Below are positions 25,386-34,600 of a stretch of 64,000 nucleotides of DNA, one piece after another. The translations under genes were made by a program, and so were the position numbers. Below the pieces are notes generated by a model. That model saw only the letters and a program-made list of their open reading frames with translations, did no database searches and was not told where the DNA came from. Each line of letters starts with the position of its first letter. Position 1 is the first letter of the stretch. Source of the DNA: Cotesia glomerata (taxonomy: Eukaryota > Arthropoda > Insecta > Hymenoptera > Braconidae); assembly GCF_020080835.1 (NCBI RefSeq), contig NC_058159.1, positions 25,888,474 to 25,952,473 of the forward strand, given 5' to 3'.

Positions 25386-26621
25386 CTGGTAATCTATAAG
25401 ATTATAGTTATTTTTATTTATTTATTTTTTTTTTTACAAATTATAATTGCTTTGTTCGAAAATTGAAGCGATTAAATTTAAGGATAATTTTCTATCAAGA
25501 ATTTGATATGATATTTTATCTTTAAAAATATTTTGAGATGAAAAATTGAAGCACTAATTGAATAGAATTTTTTTTATTGAAAAATTTCAGCTCAGATTAG
25601 CGTAATTTTTTTTTTTTGAGTTTAAAAATTGGAGCTCAAATTTATCTAATATTTTGTTTTAGTTTAAAGATTAAATCTCAAAATTAAGAAATTTTCATAT
25701 TTTGAAAATTCTATTTATTTATTTAATTTGAATGCCAAGGCAATCCAAACAATGGCCGAATGGCAAAAATACAAAAATGTAAGAATATAAAGTACATGTA
25801 AGAGTATAAACATATCTAAATAAATATTATAACAATATTTAGATTTCGCTAACAGAATAGTGAAAACAATCAAAAGATTTAAGAAATATCATCAGCTATT
25901 TACAATCAAAAGAAAATGTGAGCTTAGATTTACTCAATTTCTTCTTGTTTTAAAATTCAAGCTTCAACTTAAAAAATTTTAATACTTTGAAAAAATTTAT
26001 ATCAAAATTACTTGATTTTTTTTTAGTTCAAAAGTTATTTAATTTTTATGCGTATCAAAAATTTGAGCTCGAAAAGATAACATTAAAATTCTTATCCTTC
26101 AATTAAAAAATTTTTTTAGTCACAAAATTTCATGCATGCATCGAAGGTAGTAACAAAAAGGGCAAAAAGTGTTTTTCGATAATATTTTATTTAACCAATA
26201 TTCATTTAATTTATAATAAATGACAGTTCGATAAAAGTTTAATCTAACTAAATAACTTTTAATCATTATCAGTACATTATCAGTTATCACTTATAATTTT
26301 ATTTTTAATATATAATAAATATTCATGCGTTATCATTTATCATGTTCAATATCATCAATATAAATATATTTATAAATAAAACTCTTTTTGTTATTCTCAC
26401 TTGATTGATTGCATTTGTTAGTAACATTTACCCTGTCATCATATCAACAATTAACACTATAACTACTTTTAACTACAACTAATTTACATACATTCATTCA
26501 CTACATTTAAGACACTTAAAAAAAATATTTACAAAATTAACATTAATTAAATTAATATACAAAAAAAATAACTCATGCACTAATACTATAGTTTTTTCTA
26601 CTAAAAAAAACTATTCATTGA
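25386..26621 (-). other. Intron or inter-exon DNA, AT-rich
   Basis: Lies between the two probable host exons. Long A/T runs and imperfectly repeated 'AAAAATTxxAGCTCxAA' phrases (25560-26080) are visible. No exon was recognised, although a small one that would correct the phase between the flanking exons could be hidden here. Confidence 0.45.
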
Positions 26622-26623
26622 TA

Positions 26624-27736
26624 CACGGAGAAAAAAGTATTGCTATTATAGCGATCCAGTGGATCGTGAACGAAGTATCGTGATTAGCTCAAAACAGTAT
26701 TGTCATATTCACCATACGAATACAGTTATGCTCGAAACAGTGAATACTGAATACCACGCTCAACTGTATAGTGAATATCTCAAAACGTTTCCTTATTACG
26801 ACGAAACGGATCGTGATTATCACGATCCACGACGCCTCCAGCGCCACCACGCATAACCAAGTCTGAAACTTACGAGTGGATTTGTTTACAATTTTGGTGA
26901 TGAAATAGTGATCATTATATAAATTAGTGAATTAATAATAATAGCGATATAGATGATTGGGTTGTTGATAAATTACTCGAATGAAAGCTTGAAAAACTTA
27001 TGTCGATTTTTGAAGGCTAGTAAAGAAATAAATCTTCCTATGTTAACTGTGTTAATGCTGTGTCCGTGGTTATTGTATATAATTCTACTGCGTTGATAAA
27101 GAAAAACAATGAACATTATATATTGTATTAAATAAATAACATTTGTGTTTTCATAAAAGGTTTTTTTAGCATAAATAATTTGATCCCATACTATTTTACG
27201 CAAAAATATGTTATTTTTTTTATAAAGTACATGGAGTAATAAAGAAATAAAAATTCCATTAAAAAATATTTTTCTTATGATAAAAATAATTGCGTATTTT
27301 TAATGAATATAACAATAATACAAATTTCTAGGCTAATATTTTTAAAAATCAAAAAAAAAAAGTCATATAAAATAAATTCCAACTGCTGTCAGTCATTATT
27401 TAAACATTTTTAAACCTAACCTAATTCTTGACTGTCATATAAACTACACAAAAATTTTAAACTATACAAGGAATTCGTTTTTATGTTTATAACAATAATA
27501 TACGAAAAAACTAAAAAAAAAATAATCTGCAATAACATATAATTAACATTTAATCAAAAACAACTAATAATCATCTATAAACCATAGCAATATAGACATT
27601 CGATATCCGAATCCATGGGGATCGTGATAATCACGATCCACTAGATTAGACATATGCGCATCTAAAGTATTGTCATACGTGGATCGTGATCATCACTATA
27701 CTGTATCGTGATAATAGCAACACTTTTTTCTCCGTG
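26624..27736. mobile_element. 1.1-kb TA-flanked inverted-repeat transposon, copy 1 (uninterrupted)
   Basis: The left terminus CACGGAGAAAAAAGTATTGC is matched by the reverse complement of the right terminus (CACGGAGAAAAAAGTGTTGC). TA flanks each end (26622-26623 and 27737-27738), as in Tc1/mariner-type insertions. The subterminal zone has several GGATCGTGA/TCACGATCC palindromes, at about 26809 and 27620. No transposase is encoded: the open frame at 26659-26856 is short and repeat-derived. This copy supplies the empty site for the insertion seen in copy 2. Confidence 0.85.
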
Positions 27737-27738
27737 TA

Positions 27739-28179
27739 AAAGAATTTTTTAAAATTTAAATAATAAGTTTTTTTAACTTAATATTTTTTTAATGATTTTT
27801 CAACACCAGAATAATTAATGAATATTTATTCACAGTTAATAAATTATTCGATAAACACAATAAATACACTGTTAATAAACATGAATTTAAAATGGTATTT
27901 TTTTTTATATCATTATTGAAATGTAAAATTTGAATAAAAAATATAAATTATCTATTAAAATTATGATTTTTTTTTTAAATAGTATTTATTATTAATTAAT
28001 TACTATTTATTATAAATTCACTAAAATTTATTAGTTTAATTTTTTTCTGTATTTATTTTAAGATGAAAAAAACATTCTTAATATCAATATTTTTTTCTCT
28101 TAGTATATTTGATAAATTAATAAATTTTTTCTTACTAAATTAATTTATCAAGAGTTAATAAATTCTTCTATCAATGTTG
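27739..28179. other. AT-rich inter-element DNA
   Basis: Background sequence between the two copies of the 1.1-kb transposon; no feature recognised. Confidence 0.5.
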
Positions 28180-28682
28180 AACGGAGAAAAAAGTATTGCT
28201 ATTGTAGCAATCCAGTGGATCGTGATCGTAGTATTGTGATAAGCTCAAAACAATATTGTCATTTTCACAATATTATAACCTGATACACTCAATACTTCGG
28301 ATTCTTACATTAACTTGCCATGGTATGTGAATATGTCAAAACTTATTGCGATCATAAAGAAACGTTTCCTTACTACGACGAAACGGATCGTGATTATCAC
28401 GATCCACGACGCCTCCAGCGCCACCACGCATAACCAAGTCTGAAACTTACGAGTGGATTTGTTTACAATTTTGGTGATGAAATGGTGATAATTACATAAA
28501 TTAGTGAATTAATAATAATAGCGATATAGATGATTGGGTTGTTGATAAATTACTCGAGTGAAATCTTGAAAAACTTATGTCGATTTTTGAAGGCTAGTAA
28601 AGAAATAAATCTTCCTATGTTAACTGTGTTAATGCTGTGTCCGTGGTTATAGTATATAATTCTACTGCGTTGATAAGGAAAA

Positions 28683-29106
28683 ATAATTGTACGATCAAAC
28701 GAGCCCGCCGAAGGCGGGCGAAGTTCGATCAAAATTATGTTACACGTCTCGTTCGAAGATGATAACTTGTAGTAGTACTGATTATGTGTAAACCTCACAA
28801 CGTTTAGAGTTTAAATTTGAAAAAATTTTGGCGCGCCGTGCGCCATCTATAAGCTATAACTTATCTGTTACCGACTGATTCTCCTCATATTGTTCAGAGA
28901 TTCCTCGTTTTTTTTTTTTTTTTTTTTTTTTTGTTAATAAGAATAACGTGCTTGGTAATGCTAAAAGATGCCAAGAAAGGAAGATGATCATGGGTAAATA
29001 GTTGGGATTCTGTAGGGAGGGACTGATCATCTTCGAACGAGACGTGTAACATAATTTCGATCGAACTTCGCCCGCCTTCGGCGGGCTCGTTTGATCGTAC
29101 AATTAT
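28683..29106. repeat. Palindromic segment with GC-rich hairpin at the left edge of the DIRS insertion
   Basis: Arms 28683-28763 and 29026-29106 are 81-bp near-perfect inverted repeats. Each carries the GC-rich hairpin GCCCGCCGAAGGCGGGC and a TTACACGTCTCGTTC block shared with the DIRS terminal repeat. Between them lie a copy of the DIRS 5' terminal region (28734-28890), a T run of about 20 (28911-28932) and about 90 bp of unassigned sequence. It may be a second, collapsed terminus of the same family or a separate small element. Confidence 0.75.
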
Positions 29107-29236
29107 ATTACACGTCTCGTTCTCGATGATAACTTGTAGATGTTTAGCGTAAATAACCTGCAATCTTAGTTATTCTTATTATTTTATTTCCTTAGTTACA
29201 ACAATTATTATCTTCTGGCCATATTAATTTTTATTG

Positions 29237-29629
29237 TTAATAATTGCACGTACAAGCTGCTCTTTCGACATTGCCATGATACTCTGGTGGTGGAGTATCT
29301 TGGTATGGTGGCTCTTTAAAAAGTATTTGGTATCCCCTCAAACAATTTAAAATAAATTGATCTGAAGTAATTTTTGCCCATTCTTGGACAAAAAACTTCA
29401 GTCTACCTGCAATTACCTGGTCAGTTATTTCCTCGACGTGTACTGGCTCTTCGATTTGCTGTATTGTCTCGACGAACTCTGTGATGTGCTCTGAGACGTA
29501 TTCTGCGTGCGGCTCCTGAATTTGATCGTTGGTTTCTTTAGGAATTGACCCACCTGCCTGTACTTCGCAGGTGGGTTCTTCCCGTTTCCCTGATCTTTGT
29601 TTTTTGACCAGGTTGATTTTGTTGCTTGT
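29237..29629 (-). pseudogene. DIRS-like ORF2 fragment (start of reverse-transcriptase ORF)
   Basis: A 130-codon open frame in a different frame from ORF1, overlapping its last 205 bases and running to TAA at 29237. It has no in-frame ATG. The first part is Lys/Glu/Pro-rich linker. The last 60 residues contain AGRLKFFVQEWAKITSDQF and ILNCLRGYQILFKEPP, the 'GRL..F...W..it.D..il....Gy.i.F' pattern I associate with the entry to the DIRS reverse transcriptase. The frame ends soon after, and no YXDD box, RNase H or recombinase follows before the left terminal repeat at 29139. I therefore read it as the remnant of ORF2 after a large internal deletion. The overlap with ORF1 is normal for this class. 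Confidence 0.7.
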
Positions 29630-30326
29630 TTATCTGCGGCCTTTATGCCCGCTGTAGTCTTTTCTATGGTTTTAGCCTCTTTCACTTGCTCTGTGAAATT
29701 TTTCCCATAGAGCCATTCATCTGCCTTAGAGGCGTCTATCGCTGGTTTTATAGTCTTAGAAAGCAGAGGTGTAATAAATGACTTCCTGGCAACGGACTGT
29801 TGAAAGAATACGTCTGTCAGTAGTTGTCCCGTATGAGACAAATATTCAAGAAATTTCTCTTGATCAATTTCGTCTGACTCTCTATTTAAAACCATCGATA
29901 TTGCTGCTCCTAACGCAGATAATGCGGAGCCTACAGTGTTTTGAGTTTCGAGGAAGTGCTTGTCCCTCTTGACAGCAATTTCTGACAGCACCGGCATGAC
30001 TTCTAGGTTAACTTTAGGGGCTTCTGTAAACAAAACCCCTTTCCTAGGATAAAGTTCTAGGATTGATTCCTTTGTTTTCTCCGGCAGTCCTTCCTGCGTC
30101 CATTTAGTCCATGTAGTGACTAATTCAGGTTGAAAGTCGATCCTTAGCTGTTTTGACGAGTTGGAGTCATCACCTAAAATCTTTAAAATTTCCTCCTTGG
30201 CCACTGAGTCTTTTGTAGTCTCTGACTTCTCACTGCTGTCAGTTTTCTCTGTCGGGTCTACAGCTTCGCTGTTGTCCTGTTCTTTGTCAGAATTTGGAGT
30301 GACAACGTCACTTGTGATCACTGGAG
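29425..30326 (-). CDS. DIRS-like retrotransposon ORF1 (gag-like), second exon
   Basis: About 300 residues, opening after the acceptor TATGCAG and ending TAA at 29425. Order of regions: acidic Ser/Thr/Glu-rich head (about 1-60); a core with FQPELVTTWTKWTQEGLPEK, LYPRKGVLFTEAPKVNLEV and KRDKHFLETQNTVGSALSAL; a helical part with QEKFLEYLSHTGQLLTDVF and the DEWLYGKNFTEQVKEAKTIEK stretch (given here in part); and a basic Ser/Gln/Arg/Lys tail (KFRSRTQNTSQSTSQSSSRQ). The 'aPk.N.e...KRD..f...Q...G.AlsalG.ai' and 'd..LyGknf.e.vk.ak.ieK' patterns are what I associate with ORF1 of DIRS-type elements in animals, where it acts as a gag-like RNA-binding protein. This rests on memory of the family, not on a search. 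The frame is intact, so decay is limited or the copy is young. It lies in the same orientation as the host exons. Confidence 0.8.
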
Positions 30327-30577
30327 CTGCATATACGAACAGAGGACAGAGAAAGGAAAGATAAATTAGTAAAATAATTCTTTCAATAAGAATTATAATC
30401 TAAAAGAGATGAATTGTTTTGTCTTATTGACAGGCCCGCACTTATTGTGCAACTCAAGACTTAATTTGTTCTTGTTGAACGCAGTCGAGAGTATGACCAG
30501 CCAAATATCGTGTAGATATTTTGGCTATGCTTAAATATTCGTGTGGAATATTTTTAGCTATAAATTTTTTTACTCAC
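30327..30577 (-). other. Probable spliceosomal intron in DIRS-like ORF1, 251 nt
   Basis: The donor GTGAGTA (30577-30571) matches the consensus almost perfectly. The acceptor ends in a pyrimidine-rich tract, TTTATCTTTCCTTTCTCTG, then TATGCAG (to 30327). The exon before ends with one base of a codon and the exon after begins with the other two, consistent with a phase-1 intron. Stops lie in all frames inside it. Confidence 0.75.
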
Positions 30578-30795
30578 CAGTATCAGGATTTTTTTTCAGG
30601 TGGAGATATATTCTCTTTCTCTGGTAGATCTTTTTTATTATTATTACTTATTGTGGTCACCAGTGTACTCACTATATTAGTGAGGTTATCTATTTGGTTT
30701 TGCATTACTTGCAAACTTTCATCAGATCGGTCTCGACTTTTATGTCTTTTGTGTCTTTCCCTTGATGATGATCTTGAGTGTTTCCTTTTCTTCAT
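30578..30795 (-). CDS. DIRS-like ORF1, first exon (basic SR-rich and coiled-coil N-terminus)
   Basis: Starts at ATG (30795). About 70 residues begin MKKRKHSRSSSRERHKRHK, a basic Arg/Ser-rich stretch, followed by a predicted short coiled coil (SLQVMQNQIDNLTNIVSTLV) and a Lys/Pro/Glu-rich end. In the given sequence the frame stops (TGA) four bases before a strong donor, CTG|GTGAGTA (exon end 30578). The stop lies just after a run of eight A. Dropping one base of that run puts the exon in frame with the second exon across the 251-nt intron, so a one-base slip, a sequencing error or a +1 frameshift is the simplest reading. The N-terminal basic plus coiled-coil layout fits the gag-like nucleic-acid-binding ORF1 of DIRS elements. 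Confidence 0.7.
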
Positions 30796-31596
30796 CGTTG
30801 AATAGTCGGATTGTTGAAATTTAATTAATTAATTAATTTTTTATGATACTCGTAAACGTGTTTGCTTTACGCACAACGAAAAAATATGAGGAGAATCAGT
30901 CGGTAACAGGTAAGTTATAGCTTATAGATGGCGCACAGCGCGCCAAAATTTTTTCAAATTTAAACTCTAAACGTTGTGAGGTTTACACATAATCAGTACT
31001 ACTACAAGTTATCATCGAGAACGAGACGTGTAATATAATGTACATTATATATTGTATTAAATAAATAAAATTTTTGTTTTCATCAAAGTCTTTTTTATAA
31101 AGGAGTAAAAATTCCATTAAAAGTTTTTTTCTTATGATAAAAATATTTGCTTCTTTTAAATGAATATTTCGATATTTCAAATTTCTAGGCTAATAATAAT
31201 AATATTTGTAAAAAAAAAAAGTCATATAAGATAAATTTCAACAATACTGTTGTAAGTCATTATCTAAACATTTATAAACCTAACCCAATTCTTGACTGTC
31301 ATAATCTACACAAAAATTTTTAACTAATCAAGCTACAAAAGGAATTTTTATTTATGTTAATAACAATAATATACCAAAAAAATAATAATCTGCAATAAAA
31401 TATAATTAATATTTAATTAAAGACAACTAATCATCTATAAACCATAGCAATATAGACGCTCGATATCCGAATCCATGTGGATCGTGATAATCACGATCCA
31501 CTAGATTGGGCATATGCTCATCTAAAGTATAGTCATGCGGGGATTGTGATCATCACTATACTGTATCGTGGTAATAGCAATACTTTTTTCTCCGTG

Positions 31597-31769
31597 TGGT
31601 TATAATCACTAAACTCTACAAACATAAAAATAAAAATATAAGCAATTTCTACAAGGATCAGGATCAGAAAATAAATCTAGGTACAAAAAGTTAAATTAAA
31701 AAAATAAAAATAAAACTATCTACAGAGGATAGGAAACTACAGTACAAACTTACAATAAATATTTACAAA
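31597..31769 (-). other. Short AT-rich stretch downstream of the upstream host exon
   Basis: Sequence between the transposon edge and the stop of the 31770 open frame. No AATAAA is visible on the minus strand here, which favours splicing onward from the upstream exon over polyadenylation at this spot. Confidence 0.4.
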
Positions 31770-32217
31770 TTACAAATGCAAATATCGTTCTCTAACCATA
31801 TTTCGGTATACAGACCTCGAGCCAAGATCGCCCCTGGGCCCGACGGCTTGGAAAGGACTGGTCTCGGTCAGCCGGAAGATTCCTCCCGCGTTCGGAATCG
31901 CAGGGTGGTTGTGCTGCGGACTGTGGGGCTCGAATCTGAACCCCGTCGGTGGAAACTTGAAGGCGGTCATGTGGTTGAACCGAAGCTGGGTCTGCGTCGG
32001 GTCGTACCTGAATCCGAGACCTGGGGGTGGAAGAGGTGCCACCGGACCCAAGGAAACTGGCGAAGGCTGGTGGTGGGACTGCGATGGCGGGGTCGAAGAC
32101 GGCGAGGGTGGCGAAGTTCCACCGAGCGATATGTCAGAGTCCTCTGAGTCGCTTCCTCCTCCAGGACTGAGGGGTCGTCTAGAACCTGCACCTCCTGGGC
32201 CTGATTGTTGTTGCAAT
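31770..32217 (-). CDS. Probable internal (or alternative last) coding exon, Pro/Ser-rich regulator-like protein
   Basis: On the minus strand an acceptor AAATTCCAG precedes a frame that opens A|TTG CAA CAA and runs to TAA at 31770, about 149 codons. It is a strong GC island between AT-rich flanks. The protein begins LQQQSGPGGAGSRRPLSPGG, then has acidic SDSEDSDISL, a Ser/Pro run, HHQPSPVSLGPVAPLPPPG, and an aromatic/Phe-rich part (LGFRYDPTQTQL, FNHMTAFKFPPTGFRFEPHS). It ends NMVRERYLHL if read through to the stop. The SDSED acidic patch beside Pro/Ser-rich sequence, and the FKFPP..FRFEP repeats, suggest a transcription regulator's effector region. I do not recognise the gene and see no DNA-binding domain. 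A good donor, TCGAG|GTCTGT, lies at 31816; using it the exon is 402 nt with equal entry and exit phase (2), so it could be skipped without a frameshift. If not used, this is an alternative last exon. Confidence 0.7.
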
Positions 32218-32995
32218 CTGGAATTTTTTATAAAAAATCTTCTATTTAAAATTTTTTACTCAAAAGAATTTTTTGTTTAAAAATTATTGTTATTGTTCTT
32301 GAATTTTAAATAATTTTATTTACAATTTTATGCAAGTTGCTTATTTCTCAAGATTTAAGATATGATATTTTTATTTTATTTAAAGTGCGAGGTGTTAAAT
32401 GTCGACACATTCCCAGCTCTTGTCTTACTGAGTAACAGAGTGTTAATAATAATCGCTTTACAGCTCGTTACTTGCTCATAACACTACAATAATTAACTAC
32501 GATACTTGTACTGCAGAAGAGGTAATTAAAGTACCGCCTATCGTATTTTATTTTCATAAATTAATTTTAAAAAATTACTTTTTAAAGAGTAACTTTACAT
32601 TCTCAAATAAATTTATTTTGAGCTTCTTTGTAAATTTATATTAGTTAAATTTGAACATTGGTAGACTGATAAAAAAAATTGACTTGGTTTAAAGAAAAAA
32701 TCTTGAGCCAAGAAAATAAATTGTAAGAAAATGAGTTTCATAAATTACAACTCAGTTTTTTATGAGTTGAAAAATATAAATTATTTTTATAATATGTATT
32801 TACATAATTGAAAAGTAAATAAATGGTTCACTCAATGACTTGGTAGTATCTCACACCAAAAAAATGTTGAATTACACTGAGAAAAAGAAAACTTTTATTA
32901 AGAAAATTTTCTTGATACAAAAATTCATGTTCTTGAAAATTTTCAAGAATATATAATTACCGTAACTCCTATTCTTTCCTGCTTCACAGCATTAT
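32218..32995 (-). other. Intron or upstream flank of the host gene
   Basis: AT-rich. The sequence just 5' of the exon on the minus strand is T-rich (TTTTTTATAAAAAATTCCAG), usable as an acceptor region. A partial TTGATTTAAG-like MITE fragment may lie at 32660-32720. No exon recognised. Confidence 0.4.
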
Positions 32996-33005
32996 TTATA
33001 CTTGT

Positions 33006-33066
33006 AAAAATGTGGAACGCTTCACGATTTTGCGTGTCATCCTTGCGCAGGGGTCATGCTAATCTT
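33006..33066 (-). pseudogene. Truncated U6 spliceosomal snRNA copy (3' part)
   Basis: The minus strand matches the 3' 60 nt of U6 snRNA: AAGATTAGCATG, then ACCCCTGCGCAAGGATGACA, CGCAAAATCGTGAAGCGTTC and CACATTTTT, including the terminal T run. Compared with the canonical U6 I know, there is one change (GGCCCC to GACCCC). The 5' half, including the ACAGAGA box and the 5' stem, is missing; the match stops abruptly at AAGATT. It is therefore a non-functional fragment, probably made by reverse transcription or a template switch. It lies on the same strand as the host exons, upstream of them. Confidence 0.9.
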
Positions 33067-34600
33067 AAAATAAATATATTCTTAGTTCAAGAACTTGTTA
33101 AATTGATTAAAATAATTTTTATTTAATTTAAATAAAGCTATTCTCTTGTTTATCTATTATTCAAAGATAAATATTGGTGCTCTTCTCTTCAGAAATTAAT
33201 AATTAATAATAATAGAATATTTGATCGTCATCGAATTTCTTGTACCAAGAAATTGTTAATTGAGTAAAAGTATTTTTTTTTCTCAGTGAACATCGAAAAC
33301 AATAATAATAAAAAAAAAAAAATAAAGATTTGTATTACTAAAATTAAGCTCAAAAAGAATGTTGTATATACAAATGATTTAAAAGAAGAAACAATTCGTG
33401 CTTCCACTTTACAATTCCTCTGCTGTCGGCGACACTGAATCGATCCCATCTCTCGGCAGAGTTGAAACAAATAAAAAAAAAAACAAAGGAGAAAAAACTA
33501 AAAACCTGAGTATAAACTCCCGTTGATGTACATTAGAGCGTAAATGAAACTCGAGAACGAAACACAAATGGCAGTAAAAGTATAAATAAAACAAGACAAA
33601 AAATATAAACTGTTTTCATTACTAATCGGTCTGTCCCTTATATTCGTTACTGTGAAACTCAACAGCCGTCTTTTATCGCTTTCAGTCTTTATGGATTTTT
33701 CTTTTTGAGCTTCAAGTAGTTTATTTTATTTGACATTTTGCAACATGCAGTTGCCATCAGACATCAAACGAGTGTCAACTCTCGTTTATTTAACTATTAT
33801 TTGTTTCGATAAATAAATTAACAAACTTTTGATTATTATTATTATTATTATTATTTATAAATTGCTTTTTTTGTACATTTACATTTTTGCAATAGAGATT
33901 ACAATAGTGTTTCAGTTTTGATTAATTTTTTAAGAACTCAAATAAATTGTTTGTTTTGTTGGAAGTTATGAATTTTTTTTTATGATCGTAAAATAATTTT
34001 ATGTTAAATTCGGCAATTAATCATTTCACACGTGACCACTTAAAATTAACGAGAAGGGTGTAGCAAATCAAGAAGGCATTTATATGCTGCGGACTTTTAC
34101 TCCAAAGACACCGCTGATGCTATTCTGTATCTGCTATTACATGTGTTATATATTGAAAAAAGTGAATTAAGGATATAAGAGATGATGGAAAAAAATAACC
34201 GAAATTCGGTAGCACGAAATTTGTGAATACATATGTGTAAATGTAAAATTGGGTATCAGGTGCACTGTCCGGATGCGTGTGGTAACGGCGCGTGCATTTA
34301 CGCGGGATGACAAGACGCTTTTTCAAAGCATATCACCGGACGTACTAAAGTCCACGGGTCTCTGCCAATTATATTACGATGGACGGGATATAATGCCGCT
34401 TACTCGGTCGGTGAACCTATCATTCGAATTTAAACTTTACGGTTAATATCGTTTTATATTCACAAGATGAAATTTTGCTAGAATTCTTGAAGAAAAAAAA
34501 TATTTATACCCAAAAAAAAAAATTACTTGATTTAAGAGATTATTTGATTTAAAATTTTATTTTTGCTTCAAGATTTTCAATTTGAGCGTATTTAAGAATT
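33067..34600. other. Noncoding sequence
   Basis: AT-rich, with a short (ATT)n run at 33833-33855. Positions 34080-34450 are balanced in composition and open on both strands (34120-34326 minus, 34249-34446 plus) with no recognisable protein motif. Confidence 0.4.

Larger units (their letters stand above)
29102..31039 (-). mobile_element. Defective DIRS-like tyrosine-recombinase retrotransposon
   Basis: The element is bounded by 38-bp perfect inverted repeats: 29102-29139, and 31002-31039 in reverse complement. The right terminal region 30883-31039 also matches 28734-28890 in inverted orientation over 157 bp. On the minus strand it encodes a gag-like ORF1 in two exons (30795-30578, 30326-29425). 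ORF1 is overlapped by the start of the RT ORF (29629-29237). Inverted termini with gag-like ORF1 overlapping ORF2 is the DIRS1-type layout. The reverse-transcriptase core, RNase H, methylase and tyrosine recombinase are absent, so the copy is internally deleted and cannot move by itself. It sits in the second 1.1-kb transposon; the homologous site of copy 1 near 27107 is empty. Confidence 0.8.
28180..31596. mobile_element. 1.1-kb TA-type transposon, copy 2, split by a 2.35-kb insertion
   Basis: The left end (ACGGAGAAAAAAGTATTGCT, first base lost or mutated) and right end (ending ACTTTTTTCTCCGTG) match copy 1. Sequence 28180-28686 aligns with the left half of copy 1, including the unusual ACGACGCCTCCAGCGCCACC block. 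Sequence 31041-31596 aligns with its right half. Without the insert the length is about 1.06 kb, close to the 1.11 kb of copy 1. The flanking dinucleotides are not a clean TA pair here. Confidence 0.85.

Noticed and set aside
25104..25466. Plus-strand open frame of 120 codons opposite the terminal host exon
   Set aside because: It is antisense to a longer frame with an acceptor and a low-complexity but ordered protein. GC-rich, stop-poor composition keeps both strands open.
26659..26856. 65-codon frame in the 1.1-kb transposon, considered as a transposase remnant
   Set aside because: It is built from the GATCGTGA dyads and has no DDE or DNA-binding motif; the matching stretch in copy 2 is not open.
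28550..29163. Minus-strand frames at 28550-28798, 28854-29102 and 28894-29163
   Set aside because: They run through the 1.1-kb transposon, the DIRS-related terminal region and a poly-T tract; none matches a known transposon protein.
31776..32280. Plus-strand frames of 123 codons opposite the upstream host exon
   Set aside because: Arg/Gly/Trp-rich shadows of the Pro/Ser-rich minus-strand frame; no splice or start context.
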